NCBI RefSeq assembly: GCF_004123905.1
Contig: NZ_MZXW01000015.1
Span: 124,001-188,000, forward strand
DNA length: 64,000 bases
Direction: 5' to 3'
From: Bradyrhizobium betae
GTDB lineage: Bacteria > Pseudomonadota > Alphaproteobacteria > Rhizobiales > Xanthobacteraceae
Under the pieces are notes generated by a model. It ran no database searches. It was given only the letters and a program-made list of their open reading frames with translations, and was not told the origin of the DNA. Positions 7,765 through 15,267 of the stretch are shown one piece after another. The position numbers and the translations under genes are program-made. Numbering within the stretch: the first letter of the stretch is position 1; each line of letters starts with the position of its first letter.

Positions 7765-8910
7765 ATGAGACTGACGAGACGCGACTTCGCGGCCGGAATT
7801 GCTGCCGGCATTGCCGCGCCCTACCTCATCAAGAGCGCGCATGCGCAAGGCGCCACCATCAAGATCGGCATGTGCGCGCCCGTCACCGGCCCTGCCGCTG
7901 AATCCGGCGGTTACGCCATCAAGGGCGCCAAGCTCGCGCTCGAAGCTGTCAACAAGGCCGGCGGTATCCTTGGAAAGCAGGGCGAGCTGATCGTCGAAGA
8001 CGATCAGACCACCAATCCCGGGATCGTTCTCGCCTTCTCCAAGCTCGCCTCGCAGCCTGACATCGTCGGCTTCCTCGGCTCGATCCGCTCGACCCAGGTG
8101 CACGCGATGGCACCCGACGTGATCAAGCTCGGCAAGCCCGTGATGATCGGCGGCACCGATCCGAATCTCACCCACATGGGCAATCAATGGCTATTCCGCT
8201 GCCGTCCCAATGACAGCTATTCCGGCCGCGTCATCGCCGAATACGGCGTCACCACGCTCGCCAAGAAGAAATGGGCCGTGCTGCACTCGACGGATGCGTT
8301 CGGCACCGCGGGCGGCAAGGCGTTGACCGCCGCGCTCGAAAAGCTCGGCGCGCCGCCGGTGCTCGATCAGGGCTACGCCAACCAGAGCCAGGATTTCACG
8401 CCAGTCGTGCTTGCCATCAAGCAGTCGGGCGCCGACATCCTCGGCTCCTACTTCACCTTCGAGAACGATCTCGGCATCTTCGCCCGCCAGCTCCGTCAGC
8501 TCGGCGTGAACATTCCCTGGGTCGGCTCGCCCTCGATCGTCAACATCACCGCGCTGAAGCTCGCAGGCCCCGCGCTCTACAATACGTATGGCGTTGCGGA
8601 TTATGCCGAGGATTCCAGCGAGGGCTCGAAGGCGTTCGGCAAGATCTACCGCGACGCCGTCAAGGTAGCGCCCGACAATCAGAGCTCCTGGACCTTTGAT
8701 GCGATCAACGTGATGGCGCAGGCCATCAACAAGGCCGGCACGACCGAGCCGGCCAAGATCCGCGAAGCCATCCTCGCGATCAAGAAGTTCCCGGGTGCCG
8801 AGGGCGAATACAATTTCGACCAGAACGGCGACGGTCTCCACGGCTACAACATCGTGAAGAACGAGAAGGGCAACATCACCTTCGACAAGCACATTGAGTT
8901 CAACGACTGA
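7765..8910 (+). CDS. ABC transporter substrate-binding protein, branched-chain amino acid/aromatic type
   Basis: A 381-residue periplasmic binding protein of the LivK-like (Peripla_BP_6) family. The N-terminus RLTRRDFAAGIAAGIAAPYL followed by AHAQ is a twin-arginine signal with a cleavage site near residue 28. The mature part starts with IKIGMCAPVTGPAA and has the usual two-lobed pattern (GGTDPN; WVGSPSIVN). A strong GGGAGGAATGA ribosome site precedes the ATG. It heads a transporter operon with the two genes that follow for the permeases and ATPases. Next to hpaR and the hpa operon, an aromatic acid is a plausible ligand, but such proteins also bind amino acids, amides or urea, so the ligand is open. 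Confidence 0.9.
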   Translation: MRLTRRDFAAGIAAGIAAPYLIKSAHAQGATIKIGMCAPVTGPAAESGGYAIKGAKLALEAVNKAGGILGKQGELIVEDDQTTNPGIVLAFSKLASQPDIVGFLGSIRSTQVHAMAPDVIKLGKPVMIGGTDPNLTHMGNQWLFRCRPNDSYSGRVIAEYGVTTLAKKKWAVLHSTDAFGTAGGKALTAALEKLGAPPVLDQGYANQSQDFTPVVLAIKQSGADILGSYFTFENDLGIFARQLRQLGVNIPWVGSPSIVNITALKLAGPALYNTYGVADYAEDSSEGSKAFGKIYRDAVKVAPDNQSSWTFDAINVMAQAINKAGTTEPAKIREAILAIKKFPGAEGEYNFDQNGDGLHGYNIVKNEKGNITFDKHIEFND

Positions 8911-8994
8911 CGTTGTCTCGGCCTCCCCGGTTCCGGTCGGGGAGGCTGAAACGTTTTTCGCTGGACGAATCCGACCTCCAACAGAACGCTTGTC

Positions 8995-9867
8995 ATGGAT
9001 CTCGCCCTACAATTGCTCTTTACCGGCATCGGTATCGGCGCCGTCTACGCGCTCGTCGCGCTCGGCTTCGTGCTGATCTTCCGTGCCACCAATGTGGTGA
9101 ATTTTGCCCAGGGCGAATTCTCCATGGTCGCGGCCTATCTGATGGTCGTCGCGGTCGAGGCCGGTCTGCCCTATTGGGCGGCCTTCATCGTCGCGCTGCT
9201 CGGCATGGCGCTGCTCGGTGTCGTCTTCAATCTCGGCGTCTATTATCCGCTGCGCCACCGCACTTATTTGCCCGTGATCATCGCGACCATCGGCGCCTCG
9301 ATCCTGCTGGCAAACTCCGTGCTCGCGATCTACGGCCCGCAGCCGCAGGTGCTTGAAGGCTGGTTCGAGACGCCTGGCATTCAGGTCGGTCCGGTCTATC
9401 TCGACAGCCAGTATCTCCTGATCATCTGCGTCACCATCTGCCTTGTGATCTTCAATTTCTGGTTCTTCGAGAAGACGCTGCTCGGCAAGAAGCTGCAGGC
9501 GACCTCGCAGGACAAGGAGATGGCCTCGCTGCTTGGCATCTCCGTGTCGACCATGATCATGATCACTTTCATCTATTCGGCGGTGCTCGGCGGCCTCGCC
9601 GGCATCCTCGTCGCCCCCGTGCTGTTCGTGTCGATCCAGATGGGCTCGACCATCGCGCTGAAGGCGTTCGCGGCCACCATCATCGGCGGCTTCGGCGATG
9701 TCGCCGGCGCCATCATCGGCGGTCTCGCCCTTGGCGTGATCGAGACCTTCGGGGCTGCCTATGTCTCGGTGCCCTACAAGGACGGCTTCGCTTTCCTGGT
9801 GCTGATCGCCTTCCTGATCTTCCGGCCGCAGGGCATCTTCGGCGAACGCGTGGCGGAAAAAGCATGA
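8995..9867 (+). CDS. Branched-chain amino acid-type ABC transporter permease (LivH-like)
   Basis: A 290-residue inner-membrane permease with about eight hydrophobic segments and the LivH signature patterns ALGFVLIFRATNVVNFAQGE near the N-terminus and AFAATIIGGFGDVAGAIIGG near residue 230. It forms half of the transport channel. It lies 84 bp after the binding-protein gene, and its stop overlaps the start of the next gene by 4 bases (ATGA), indicating coupled translation with the fused permease-ATPase. Confidence 0.93.
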   Translation: MDLALQLLFTGIGIGAVYALVALGFVLIFRATNVVNFAQGEFSMVAAYLMVVAVEAGLPYWAAFIVALLGMALLGVVFNLGVYYPLRHRTYLPVIIATIGASILLANSVLAIYGPQPQVLEGWFETPGIQVGPVYLDSQYLLIICVTICLVIFNFWFFEKTLLGKKLQATSQDKEMASLLGISVSTMIMITFIYSAVLGGLAGILVAPVLFVSIQMGSTIALKAFAATIIGGFGDVAGAIIGGLALGVIETFGAAYVSVPYKDGFAFLVLIAFLIFRPQGIFGERVAEKA

Positions 9868-11642
9868 GCGCTCCCAGCGACAACATGCCGATTCCGGCGC
9901 CCGCCATCCGTTCGAAACCGCTCGTGGTCCGGCATCTGCCGTACTTCATCGGCGCGGCGATCCTGGTCTGGCTCGCCGCGACCATGCGCTTCGACGGATA
10001 CGTCCATAACATCCTGCTCCAGGCCACCACGTTCTCGATCGCGGTGTTCGGGCTCTCTGTGGTGCTTGGCCTGTGCGGCCAGATCAATCTGGCGCAGGCC
10101 GCGTTCTTCGGGCTCGGCGCTTATGCCGTCGGCATGGGCACGACGGATCTGCAGCTCAGCTTCTGGCTATGCCTCGTCGGCGGCTGCGCGATCTCGCTGC
10201 TCGCTGGCGCCTTCCTCGGCATGTCCACCTTGCGGCTCGGCGGTCATTACCTCGCGATGGTGACGATCTCGTTCCAGCAGATCGTCACGCTGGTGATGAT
10301 CAACGCGATCTGGCTGACGCGCGGCCCCGATGGCGTTCCCAACATCAAGCGTCCGGAGCTGTTCCAGACCTCGCAGAGCTACCTCGCCTTCTGCGTCGCG
10401 ATGCTGGCGATCGTCGGCTATCTGGTCTGGCATCTCGCCGATACCAAACTCGGCCGCGCCATGCGTGCGGTGCGCGACAACGAGCTGGCGGCCGGCGTCA
10501 ACGGCATCGACGTTTTCCGCACCAAGATCTATGCGTTCGCGCTGTGCGCGCTGCTCGGCGGTCTCGCGGGCGGATTGTTCGCCGGCGGCTTCGCCTATGT
10601 CAGCCCCGATCAATTCTCCTTTGCGGAATCGATCGTGTTCCTGACCATGTCGCTGCTCGGCGGCGTGGCTTCGCCGATCGGCTCGGCGATCGGAACGGGT
10701 CTCCTGATCCTGATCCCGGAATGGCTGCGGTTCCTGAAAAGCGTGCCGGGTCTTTACCTCGCGATCTACGGCCTGTTCGTGATCCTGATCATCCGCTTCA
10801 TGCCTGATGGTATCTGGGGCTTTGTCGCCGACGCGTTCACGCGCTGGCGCGCCAAGATCAAGGCGACGCCGGCCGCGGCCGCGTTGCAGCTGAAACCGGC
10901 GACGATCGGCGGCGACACCGTGCTGGAAGTCACGGGGCTGTCGAAGCATTTCGGTGGCCTCAAGGCCGTCGACGGTGTCGACATCGCGGTCAAGCGCGGC
11001 GGCGTGCATGCGCTGATCGGGCCGAACGGCTCGGGCAAGACCACGACGCTCAACGTGCTCTCCGGCCTGTACGTCGCCACATCAGGCAGGATCGTGCTCG
11101 ACGGTACCGACATCTCCCACATGCCGCCGCATCAGCGCACGGCTTCGGGTCTTGGCCGCACGTTCCAGAACATCCGCCTGTTCCGGTCGATGACGGCGCT
11201 GGAAAATGTCGAGATCGGCGCGGAGCGGCCCGGCAACACCATGGTTGGGAAGGGCGATGACGCCCTGACCGAACGTGCGATGGAGGCCTTGACATTCGTC
11301 GGCCTCGGCAGCCGCGCCAACGAGCTGATCTCCAGCTTCTCCTACGGCCATCAGCGGCTGATCGAGATTGCACGTGCGCTCGCCTCGAACCCGACGCTGC
11401 TGCTGCTCGACGAACCCGCGGCCGGCCTGAACTCAACTGAGAAGCTCGAGCTGCACGAGCTGCTCAAGCGCATCGCCGCGCAAGGGCTCACCATCCTGAT
11501 CATCGATCACGACATGACGCTGGTCTCGGAAGCGGCCCAGCACATTACCGTGCTCAACTTCGGACGCCGCATCGCGGACGGCGAATCCATGGCCGTGCTG
11601 CGTCATCCCGACGTCGTCTCCGCCTATCTCGGGAGCGAATGA
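9864..11642 (+). CDS. Fused LivM-type permease and LivG-type ATPase
   Basis: A 592-residue fusion of two transporter parts. Residues 1 to about 330 are a LivM-like permease with FGLSVVLGLCGQINLAQAA and the GGVASPIGSAIG loop. Residues about 350-592 are a LivG-like ATPase with Walker A GPNGSGKTT near residue 386, the signature SYGHQRL, Walker B LLLLDEPAAGL and the switch histidine in IIDHDM. The joined layout fixes one permease to one ATPase and is a recurrent variant in Bradyrhizobium-like transporters. It is coupled upstream to the LivH gene and downstream to the second ATPase, both by short overlaps. Confidence 0.93.
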   Translation: MSAPSDNMPIPAPAIRSKPLVVRHLPYFIGAAILVWLAATMRFDGYVHNILLQATTFSIAVFGLSVVLGLCGQINLAQAAFFGLGAYAVGMGTTDLQLSFWLCLVGGCAISLLAGAFLGMSTLRLGGHYLAMVTISFQQIVTLVMINAIWLTRGPDGVPNIKRPELFQTSQSYLAFCVAMLAIVGYLVWHLADTKLGRAMRAVRDNELAAGVNGIDVFRTKIYAFALCALLGGLAGGLFAGGFAYVSPDQFSFAESIVFLTMSLLGGVASPIGSAIGTGLLILIPEWLRFLKSVPGLYLAIYGLFVILIIRFMPDGIWGFVADAFTRWRAKIKATPAAAALQLKPATIGGDTVLEVTGLSKHFGGLKAVDGVDIAVKRGGVHALIGPNGSGKTTTLNVLSGLYVATSGRIVLDGTDISHMPPHQRTASGLGRTFQNIRLFRSMTALENVEIGAERPGNTMVGKGDDALTERAMEALTFVGLGSRANELISSFSYGHQRLIEIARALASNPTLLLLDEPAAGLNSTEKLELHELLKRIAAQGLTILIIDHDMTLVSEAAQHITVLNFGRRIADGESMAVLRHPDVVSAYLGSE

Positions 11643-12370
11643 TGCCGTTGCTCGAAATCCGCAACCTTGTCGTGCGCTACGGCGAGATCGAAGCGCTGCG
11701 CGGCGTCACCTGCGCCGTGGAGGAGGGGCAGGTGGTGACCTTGCTCGGCGCCAACGGCGCCGGCAAGTCGACGACGCTCCGCGCCATCTCCGGCCTCGCG
11801 AAACCAACGTCGGGCGACATCCTGTTCGACGGCAAGTCGATCGCAGGTCTCGGCCCGGAAGCCATCGTCCGCATGGGTATCAGCCACGTGCCGGAAGGGC
11901 GTCGTGTGTTTCCGGGTCTCACCGTGAAAGAGAACATCATGCTCGGCGCGTCCAACCGCCGGGCACCGACCTCGGAGATCTCGCGCGAGGCCGATGCGAT
12001 GTTCGACCTGTTCCCCGATATCCGCAAGTTCACCAACGCGCTCGGCTGGACGCTGTCCGGAGGCCAGTTGCAGATGGTGGCGGTCGCGCGCGGGCTGATG
12101 GCCAAGCCGCGGCTGTTGCTGCTGGACGAGCCCTCGCTTGGGCTAGCGCCTGTGATCGTGCAGGCCGTGTTCAAGATCATTTCCGAGATCCGCCGCAACA
12201 CGACAGTTCTGCTCGTCGAGCAGAACGCGCGCATGGGCCTGTCGGTGGCCGATTACGGCTATGTGCTGGAGACCGGCCGCATCGTGCTCGGCGGCAAGCC
12301 CGACGAGCTCTGGGGCAATGAAGCGATCCGCGCCGCCTATCTCGGCGGTCATGCCAAGGTGACCGCGTAG
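11639..12370 (+). CDS. Branched-chain amino acid-type ABC transporter ATPase (LivF-like)
   Basis: A 243-residue ATPase with Walker A GANGAGKSTT, the family-specific SHVPEGRRVFPGLTV, signature SGGQLQMV, Walker B LLLLDEPSLGLAP and LLVEQNARMGL. Two ATGs occur in tandem at the start (11639 and 11642); either is possible and the first overlaps the previous stop. It completes the transporter: one binding protein, two permease domains and two ATPase domains. A GC-rich hairpin follows at 12444-12469. Confidence 0.93.
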   Translation: MMPLLEIRNLVVRYGEIEALRGVTCAVEEGQVVTLLGANGAGKSTTLRAISGLAKPTSGDILFDGKSIAGLGPEAIVRMGISHVPEGRRVFPGLTVKENIMLGASNRRAPTSEISREADAMFDLFPDIRKFTNALGWTLSGGQLQMVAVARGLMAKPRLLLLDEPSLGLAPVIVQAVFKIISEIRRNTTVLLVEQNARMGLSVADYGYVLETGRIVLGGKPDELWGNEAIRAAYLGGHAKVTA

Positions 12371-12443
12371 CCGGACGGTTCCGTCATCGGGGGGCGGATT
12401 CCAGGCCGAACGCCTCGACGGCATCCCCTTGCCGGATGACACC

Positions 12444-12469
12444 CGGGCGGCGATAGTGGACGCCGCCCG
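12444..12469. terminator. GC-rich hairpin after the transporter operon
   Basis: A 9-bp perfect stem (CGGGCGGCG / CGCCGCCCG) with an 8-base loop lies 74 bp past the last transporter gene. There is no T-run, so it is not a textbook intrinsic terminator; it may be a repeat remnant or assist termination. The rest of 12371-12630 holds no gene. It has a 'GTCATTGCGAGCG' stretch near 12508, a motif common in rhizobial intergenic repeats. Confidence 0.4.
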
Positions 12470-12630
12470 CGTGGCCCGGATCCTGTGGCCAAGCGCATAG
12501 GTCTTGCGTCATTGCGAGCGTAGCGCGGCGCCCCGGTTCGCGGTAACAGCAGAACTGTGCTGTCGCGGCGCTCGTCATGGTGACGAAGGCTCAAACAACG
12601 ACGACCCAAACAACGAAGAAGGAAGGCAAC

Positions 12631-13407
12631 GTGGCGAACAAGGTCAAGGAAATCTGGAAGTCGGGCAAGGCCGTGGTCAACGCGTGGCTGGCAATTCCCT
12701 CCGGCTTCTCGGCTGAGATGATCGCGCAATGCGGCTTCGACAGCGTCACCGTCGACATGCAGCATGGCGTCCAGGATTATCTCTCGATGGTGCAGTGCTT
12801 CCAGGCCATGGACAAGCACCCGGTGACCCCGATGGTCCGCGTGCCCTGGAACGAGCCCGGCATCATCGGCAAGGTGCTCGACGGCGGCGCCTATGGCGTG
12901 ATCTGCCCGATGGTCAACACGCCGCAGGAAGCCAGGAACCTCGTCTCCTATTCGAAATATCCGCCGCAGGGCGTCCGCTCCAACGGCCCGATCCGCGCCG
13001 GCATGTACGGCACCGCGGGCTCGTACCAGAAGACGGCGAACGACGACATCGTGCTGCTGCCGATGATGGAAACCAAGACCGCGGTCGAGAACATGGAAGC
13101 GATCCTCGACGTCGAAGGTCTCAACGGCGTCTATATCGGCCCGTCCGACCTCGGCTTCTCCTACGGCCTCGAGCCCAAGCTCGACCGCACCGAGCCCGAG
13201 ATCCTCGCGATCTACGACAAGATCATCAAGGAATGCGACAAGCGTGGGCTCTTCCCGGGCATCCATTGCAGCGGCGCCGAAGGTGCTGCGCGCGCCATCA
13301 ACATGGGCTTCAAGCTGGTGACGCTCTCGAACGAGGTCGGCCTGATGACCACCTACGCCAAGATGCAGGTCAATGCGACCCGCAAGGATTCGGCCGGGAA
13401 GGCTTAA
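12631..13407 (+). CDS. HpaI/HpcH-family class II aldolase
   Basis: A 258-residue metal-dependent pyruvate aldolase. Family marks are AIPSGFSAEMIAQCGFDSVTVDMQHG (active-site His), PMVRVPWNEPGIIGKVLDGGAYGVICPM (Arg and the metal glutamate region), LLPMMETKTAVEN, and YIGPSDLGFSYG. The GTG at 12631 was preferred because AAGGAAGG sits just before it; an ATG at 12577 would add 18 low-complexity Thr/Lys residues and lacks a ribosome site. Relatives are HpaI (4-hydroxy-2-oxoheptanedioate aldolase) and GarL (2-keto-3-deoxyglucarate aldolase). The hpa operon nearby lacks HpaI, while the next gene is a sugar-acid dehydratase; both readings fit. Confidence 0.9.
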   Translation: MANKVKEIWKSGKAVVNAWLAIPSGFSAEMIAQCGFDSVTVDMQHGVQDYLSMVQCFQAMDKHPVTPMVRVPWNEPGIIGKVLDGGAYGVICPMVNTPQEARNLVSYSKYPPQGVRSNGPIRAGMYGTAGSYQKTANDDIVLLPMMETKTAVENMEAILDVEGLNGVYIGPSDLGFSYGLEPKLDRTEPEILAIYDKIIKECDKRGLFPGIHCSGAEGAARAINMGFKLVTLSNEVGLMTTYAKMQVNATRKDSAGKA

Positions 13408-13416
13408 TCTCTCTGA

Positions 13417-13534
13417 GTCCCGGACGCGGTGCGGCACGCAGTGACGCTCCGCAGAGCCGGGACCCAGTTGCCAGCCACACACATGGGCCCCGGCTCAGCA
13501 GCGCATCGTTTCACGCTGCGCTGCGTCCGGGGTA
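13417..13534. repeat. Long imperfect intergenic inverted repeat
   Basis: Two arms of about 48 bases, starting CCCGGACGCGGTGCGGCACG and ending (opposite strand) CCCGGACGCAGCGCAGCGTG, flank a short loop. They would form a long imperfect hairpin between the aldolase and dehydratase genes. Similar GC-rich palindromes are scattered in Bradyrhizobium genomes. Because both genes point the same way, it may also modulate read-through. Confidence 0.6.
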
Positions 13535-13564
13535 CGAATACTTGAAGACCCAAGGAGACCTCCC

Positions 13565-15088
13565 ATGACCATCAGCCCCGTCATCCGCCTGCATCCCGCT
13601 GATGGCGTGCTGATCGCGCGCGCGAGCCTGCCGCCGGGAACCGTCGTCGCCGACGGCGTCACCACGGTCGAGCGCATTCCCTCCGGCCACAAGGTCGCGA
13701 TCAAGCCGATCGCATTGGGCGAGCCTGTCATCCGCTACGGCCAGATCATCGGCTTTGCGACCATTCCGATCGCGCCGGGCCAGCACGTGCACGTGCAGAA
13801 TTGCGGCATGGGCGATTTCTCCAAGGACTATGCCTATTGCGCCGACGTCAAGCCGACGCCGAATTTCGACCTGCCGGCGACCTTCGAAGGCATCCGCCGC
13901 CCCGACGGCCGCGTCGCCACGCGCAACTATATCGGCATCCTCACCTCGGTGAATTGCAGCGCGCATGTCGCAAGCCTCGTCGCCGACGTTTTCAAGAAGA
14001 ACCCCTTCACCGGCGACAATCCGCTGGCCGAATTCCCCAACGTCGACGGCGTGGTCGCGCTGACCCACAAGACCGGCTGCGGTATGACGCAGAACGAGCC
14101 GCTCGCACTGCTCCGCCGCACGCTCGGCGGCTATGCGCGCCACGTGAACTTCTCCCACGTCATCGTACTCGGCCTCGGCTGCGAGGTGAACCAGATCGGC
14201 GGTCTCATGGAAGAGCAAAAGCTCGCCGGCCGCCTGCGCGCGATGGACATCCAGGAAGTCGGCGGCACCCGCAAGACAGTTGAGGCCGGCATCGCCTTCG
14301 TGCGCGAGGCGCTCGCTGACTCCAACAAGGTCAAGCGTGAGTCCGTGCCGGTGAGCGAATTGACCGTGGCCCTGCAATGCGGCGGCTCGGACGGCTATTC
14401 CGGTGTGTCGGCCAATCCGGCACTGGGCGCTGCCAGCGATCTCATCGTCCGCCACGGCGGCACCGTGATCCTGTCGGAGACACCCGAAACCTACGGCGCC
14501 GAGCATCTGCTGACGCGCCGCGCCGTCAGCCGCGAGGTCGGCGAGAAGCTGGTCGATCTGATGCGCTGGTGGGACGAATACACGACGCGCGAAGGCGCCG
14601 AGATGAACGCCAATCCGAGCCCCGGCAACAAGGCCGGCGGCCTCACCACCATTCTGGAAAAGTCGCTCGGTGCGATGGCCAAGGCCGGCACCACCAATCT
14701 CGTTGACGTCTTGCGCTACGCCGAGCCCGTGACCAAGCGCGGCTTCGTGTTCATGGACACGCCCGGCTACGATCCGGTCGCCGCGACCGGCCAGGTTGCC
14801 GGCGGTGCCAATCTGGTCTGCTTCACCACCGGACGCGGCAGCGTGTTCGGCTGCAAGCCGGCACCCTCGATCAAGCTCGCCACCAACACGCCCATGTACA
14901 AGCGCATGGAAGAGGACATGGACGTCAATTGCGGCACCATCCTCCAAGGCGAGGAGAGCGTCCAGGAGTGCGGCCAGCGCATTTTTGAGCTCATCCTGAA
15001 GACCGCCTCGGGCCAGCCGACCAAGAGCGAGAGCTTTGATTTCGGCGGCGCCGAGTTCGCGCCCTGGGTGCTCGGCGCGACGATGTAG
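13565..15088 (+). CDS. UxaA-family altronate/galactarate dehydratase
   Basis: A 507-residue iron-dependent sugar-acid dehydratase. An N-terminal SAF domain (about 1-100) is joined to the large UxaA/GarD catalytic region, with THKTGCGM, LGLGCEVNQIGG, CGGSDGYSGVSANPALG and FTTGRGSVFGCKPAPSIKLATN, which include conserved cysteines. It removes water from D-galactarate or D-altronate to give a 2-keto-3-deoxy acid, the kind of substrate cleaved by the aldolase encoded just upstream. An AAGGAGACCTCCC ribosome site precedes the ATG. Substrate choice between galactarate, altronate and related acids cannot be made here. Confidence 0.9.
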   Translation: MTISPVIRLHPADGVLIARASLPPGTVVADGVTTVERIPSGHKVAIKPIALGEPVIRYGQIIGFATIPIAPGQHVHVQNCGMGDFSKDYAYCADVKPTPNFDLPATFEGIRRPDGRVATRNYIGILTSVNCSAHVASLVADVFKKNPFTGDNPLAEFPNVDGVVALTHKTGCGMTQNEPLALLRRTLGGYARHVNFSHVIVLGLGCEVNQIGGLMEEQKLAGRLRAMDIQEVGGTRKTVEAGIAFVREALADSNKVKRESVPVSELTVALQCGGSDGYSGVSANPALGAASDLIVRHGGTVILSETPETYGAEHLLTRRAVSREVGEKLVDLMRWWDEYTTREGAEMNANPSPGNKAGGLTTILEKSLGAMAKAGTTNLVDVLRYAEPVTKRGFVFMDTPGYDPVAATGQVAGGANLVCFTTGRGSVFGCKPAPSIKLATNTPMYKRMEEDMDVNCGTILQGEESVQECGQRIFELILKTASGQPTKSESFDFGGAEFAPWVLGATM

Positions 15089-15096
15089 TCGATCGT

Positions 15097-15162
15097 GTAG
15101 CCCGAATGGAGCGCAGCGCAATCCGGGGTTCTTTCACCCGGAGATCGATCGTCCCGGGCTAC
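15097..15162. repeat. GTAGCCCG...CGGGCTAC intergenic palindrome, copy 1
   Basis: A 66-bp element bounded by GTAGCCCG and its reverse complement CGGGCTAC, with GGAGCGCAGCGCAATCCGG inside. Related copies occur at 23029-23117 and, degenerate, at 61956-62020. It lies in the spacer before the transglutaminase gene. Confidence 0.75.
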
Positions 15163-15267
15163 GGGAGCACTGCGGATACTTCCTAGGCACGGTCTGCCCG
15201 TTGTTAGTGCTTGATCGCACTGACGTCAGGTGTTCTGCTCAAAAAAGCTGCTGGAGTACCGCACCCC

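Noticed and set aside
13511..15121. A 536-codon frame antisense to the sugar-acid dehydratase
   Set aside because: Composition is that of a shadow frame (Ala, Gly, Arg, His, Asp rich) and the plus-strand gene has clear family motifs.
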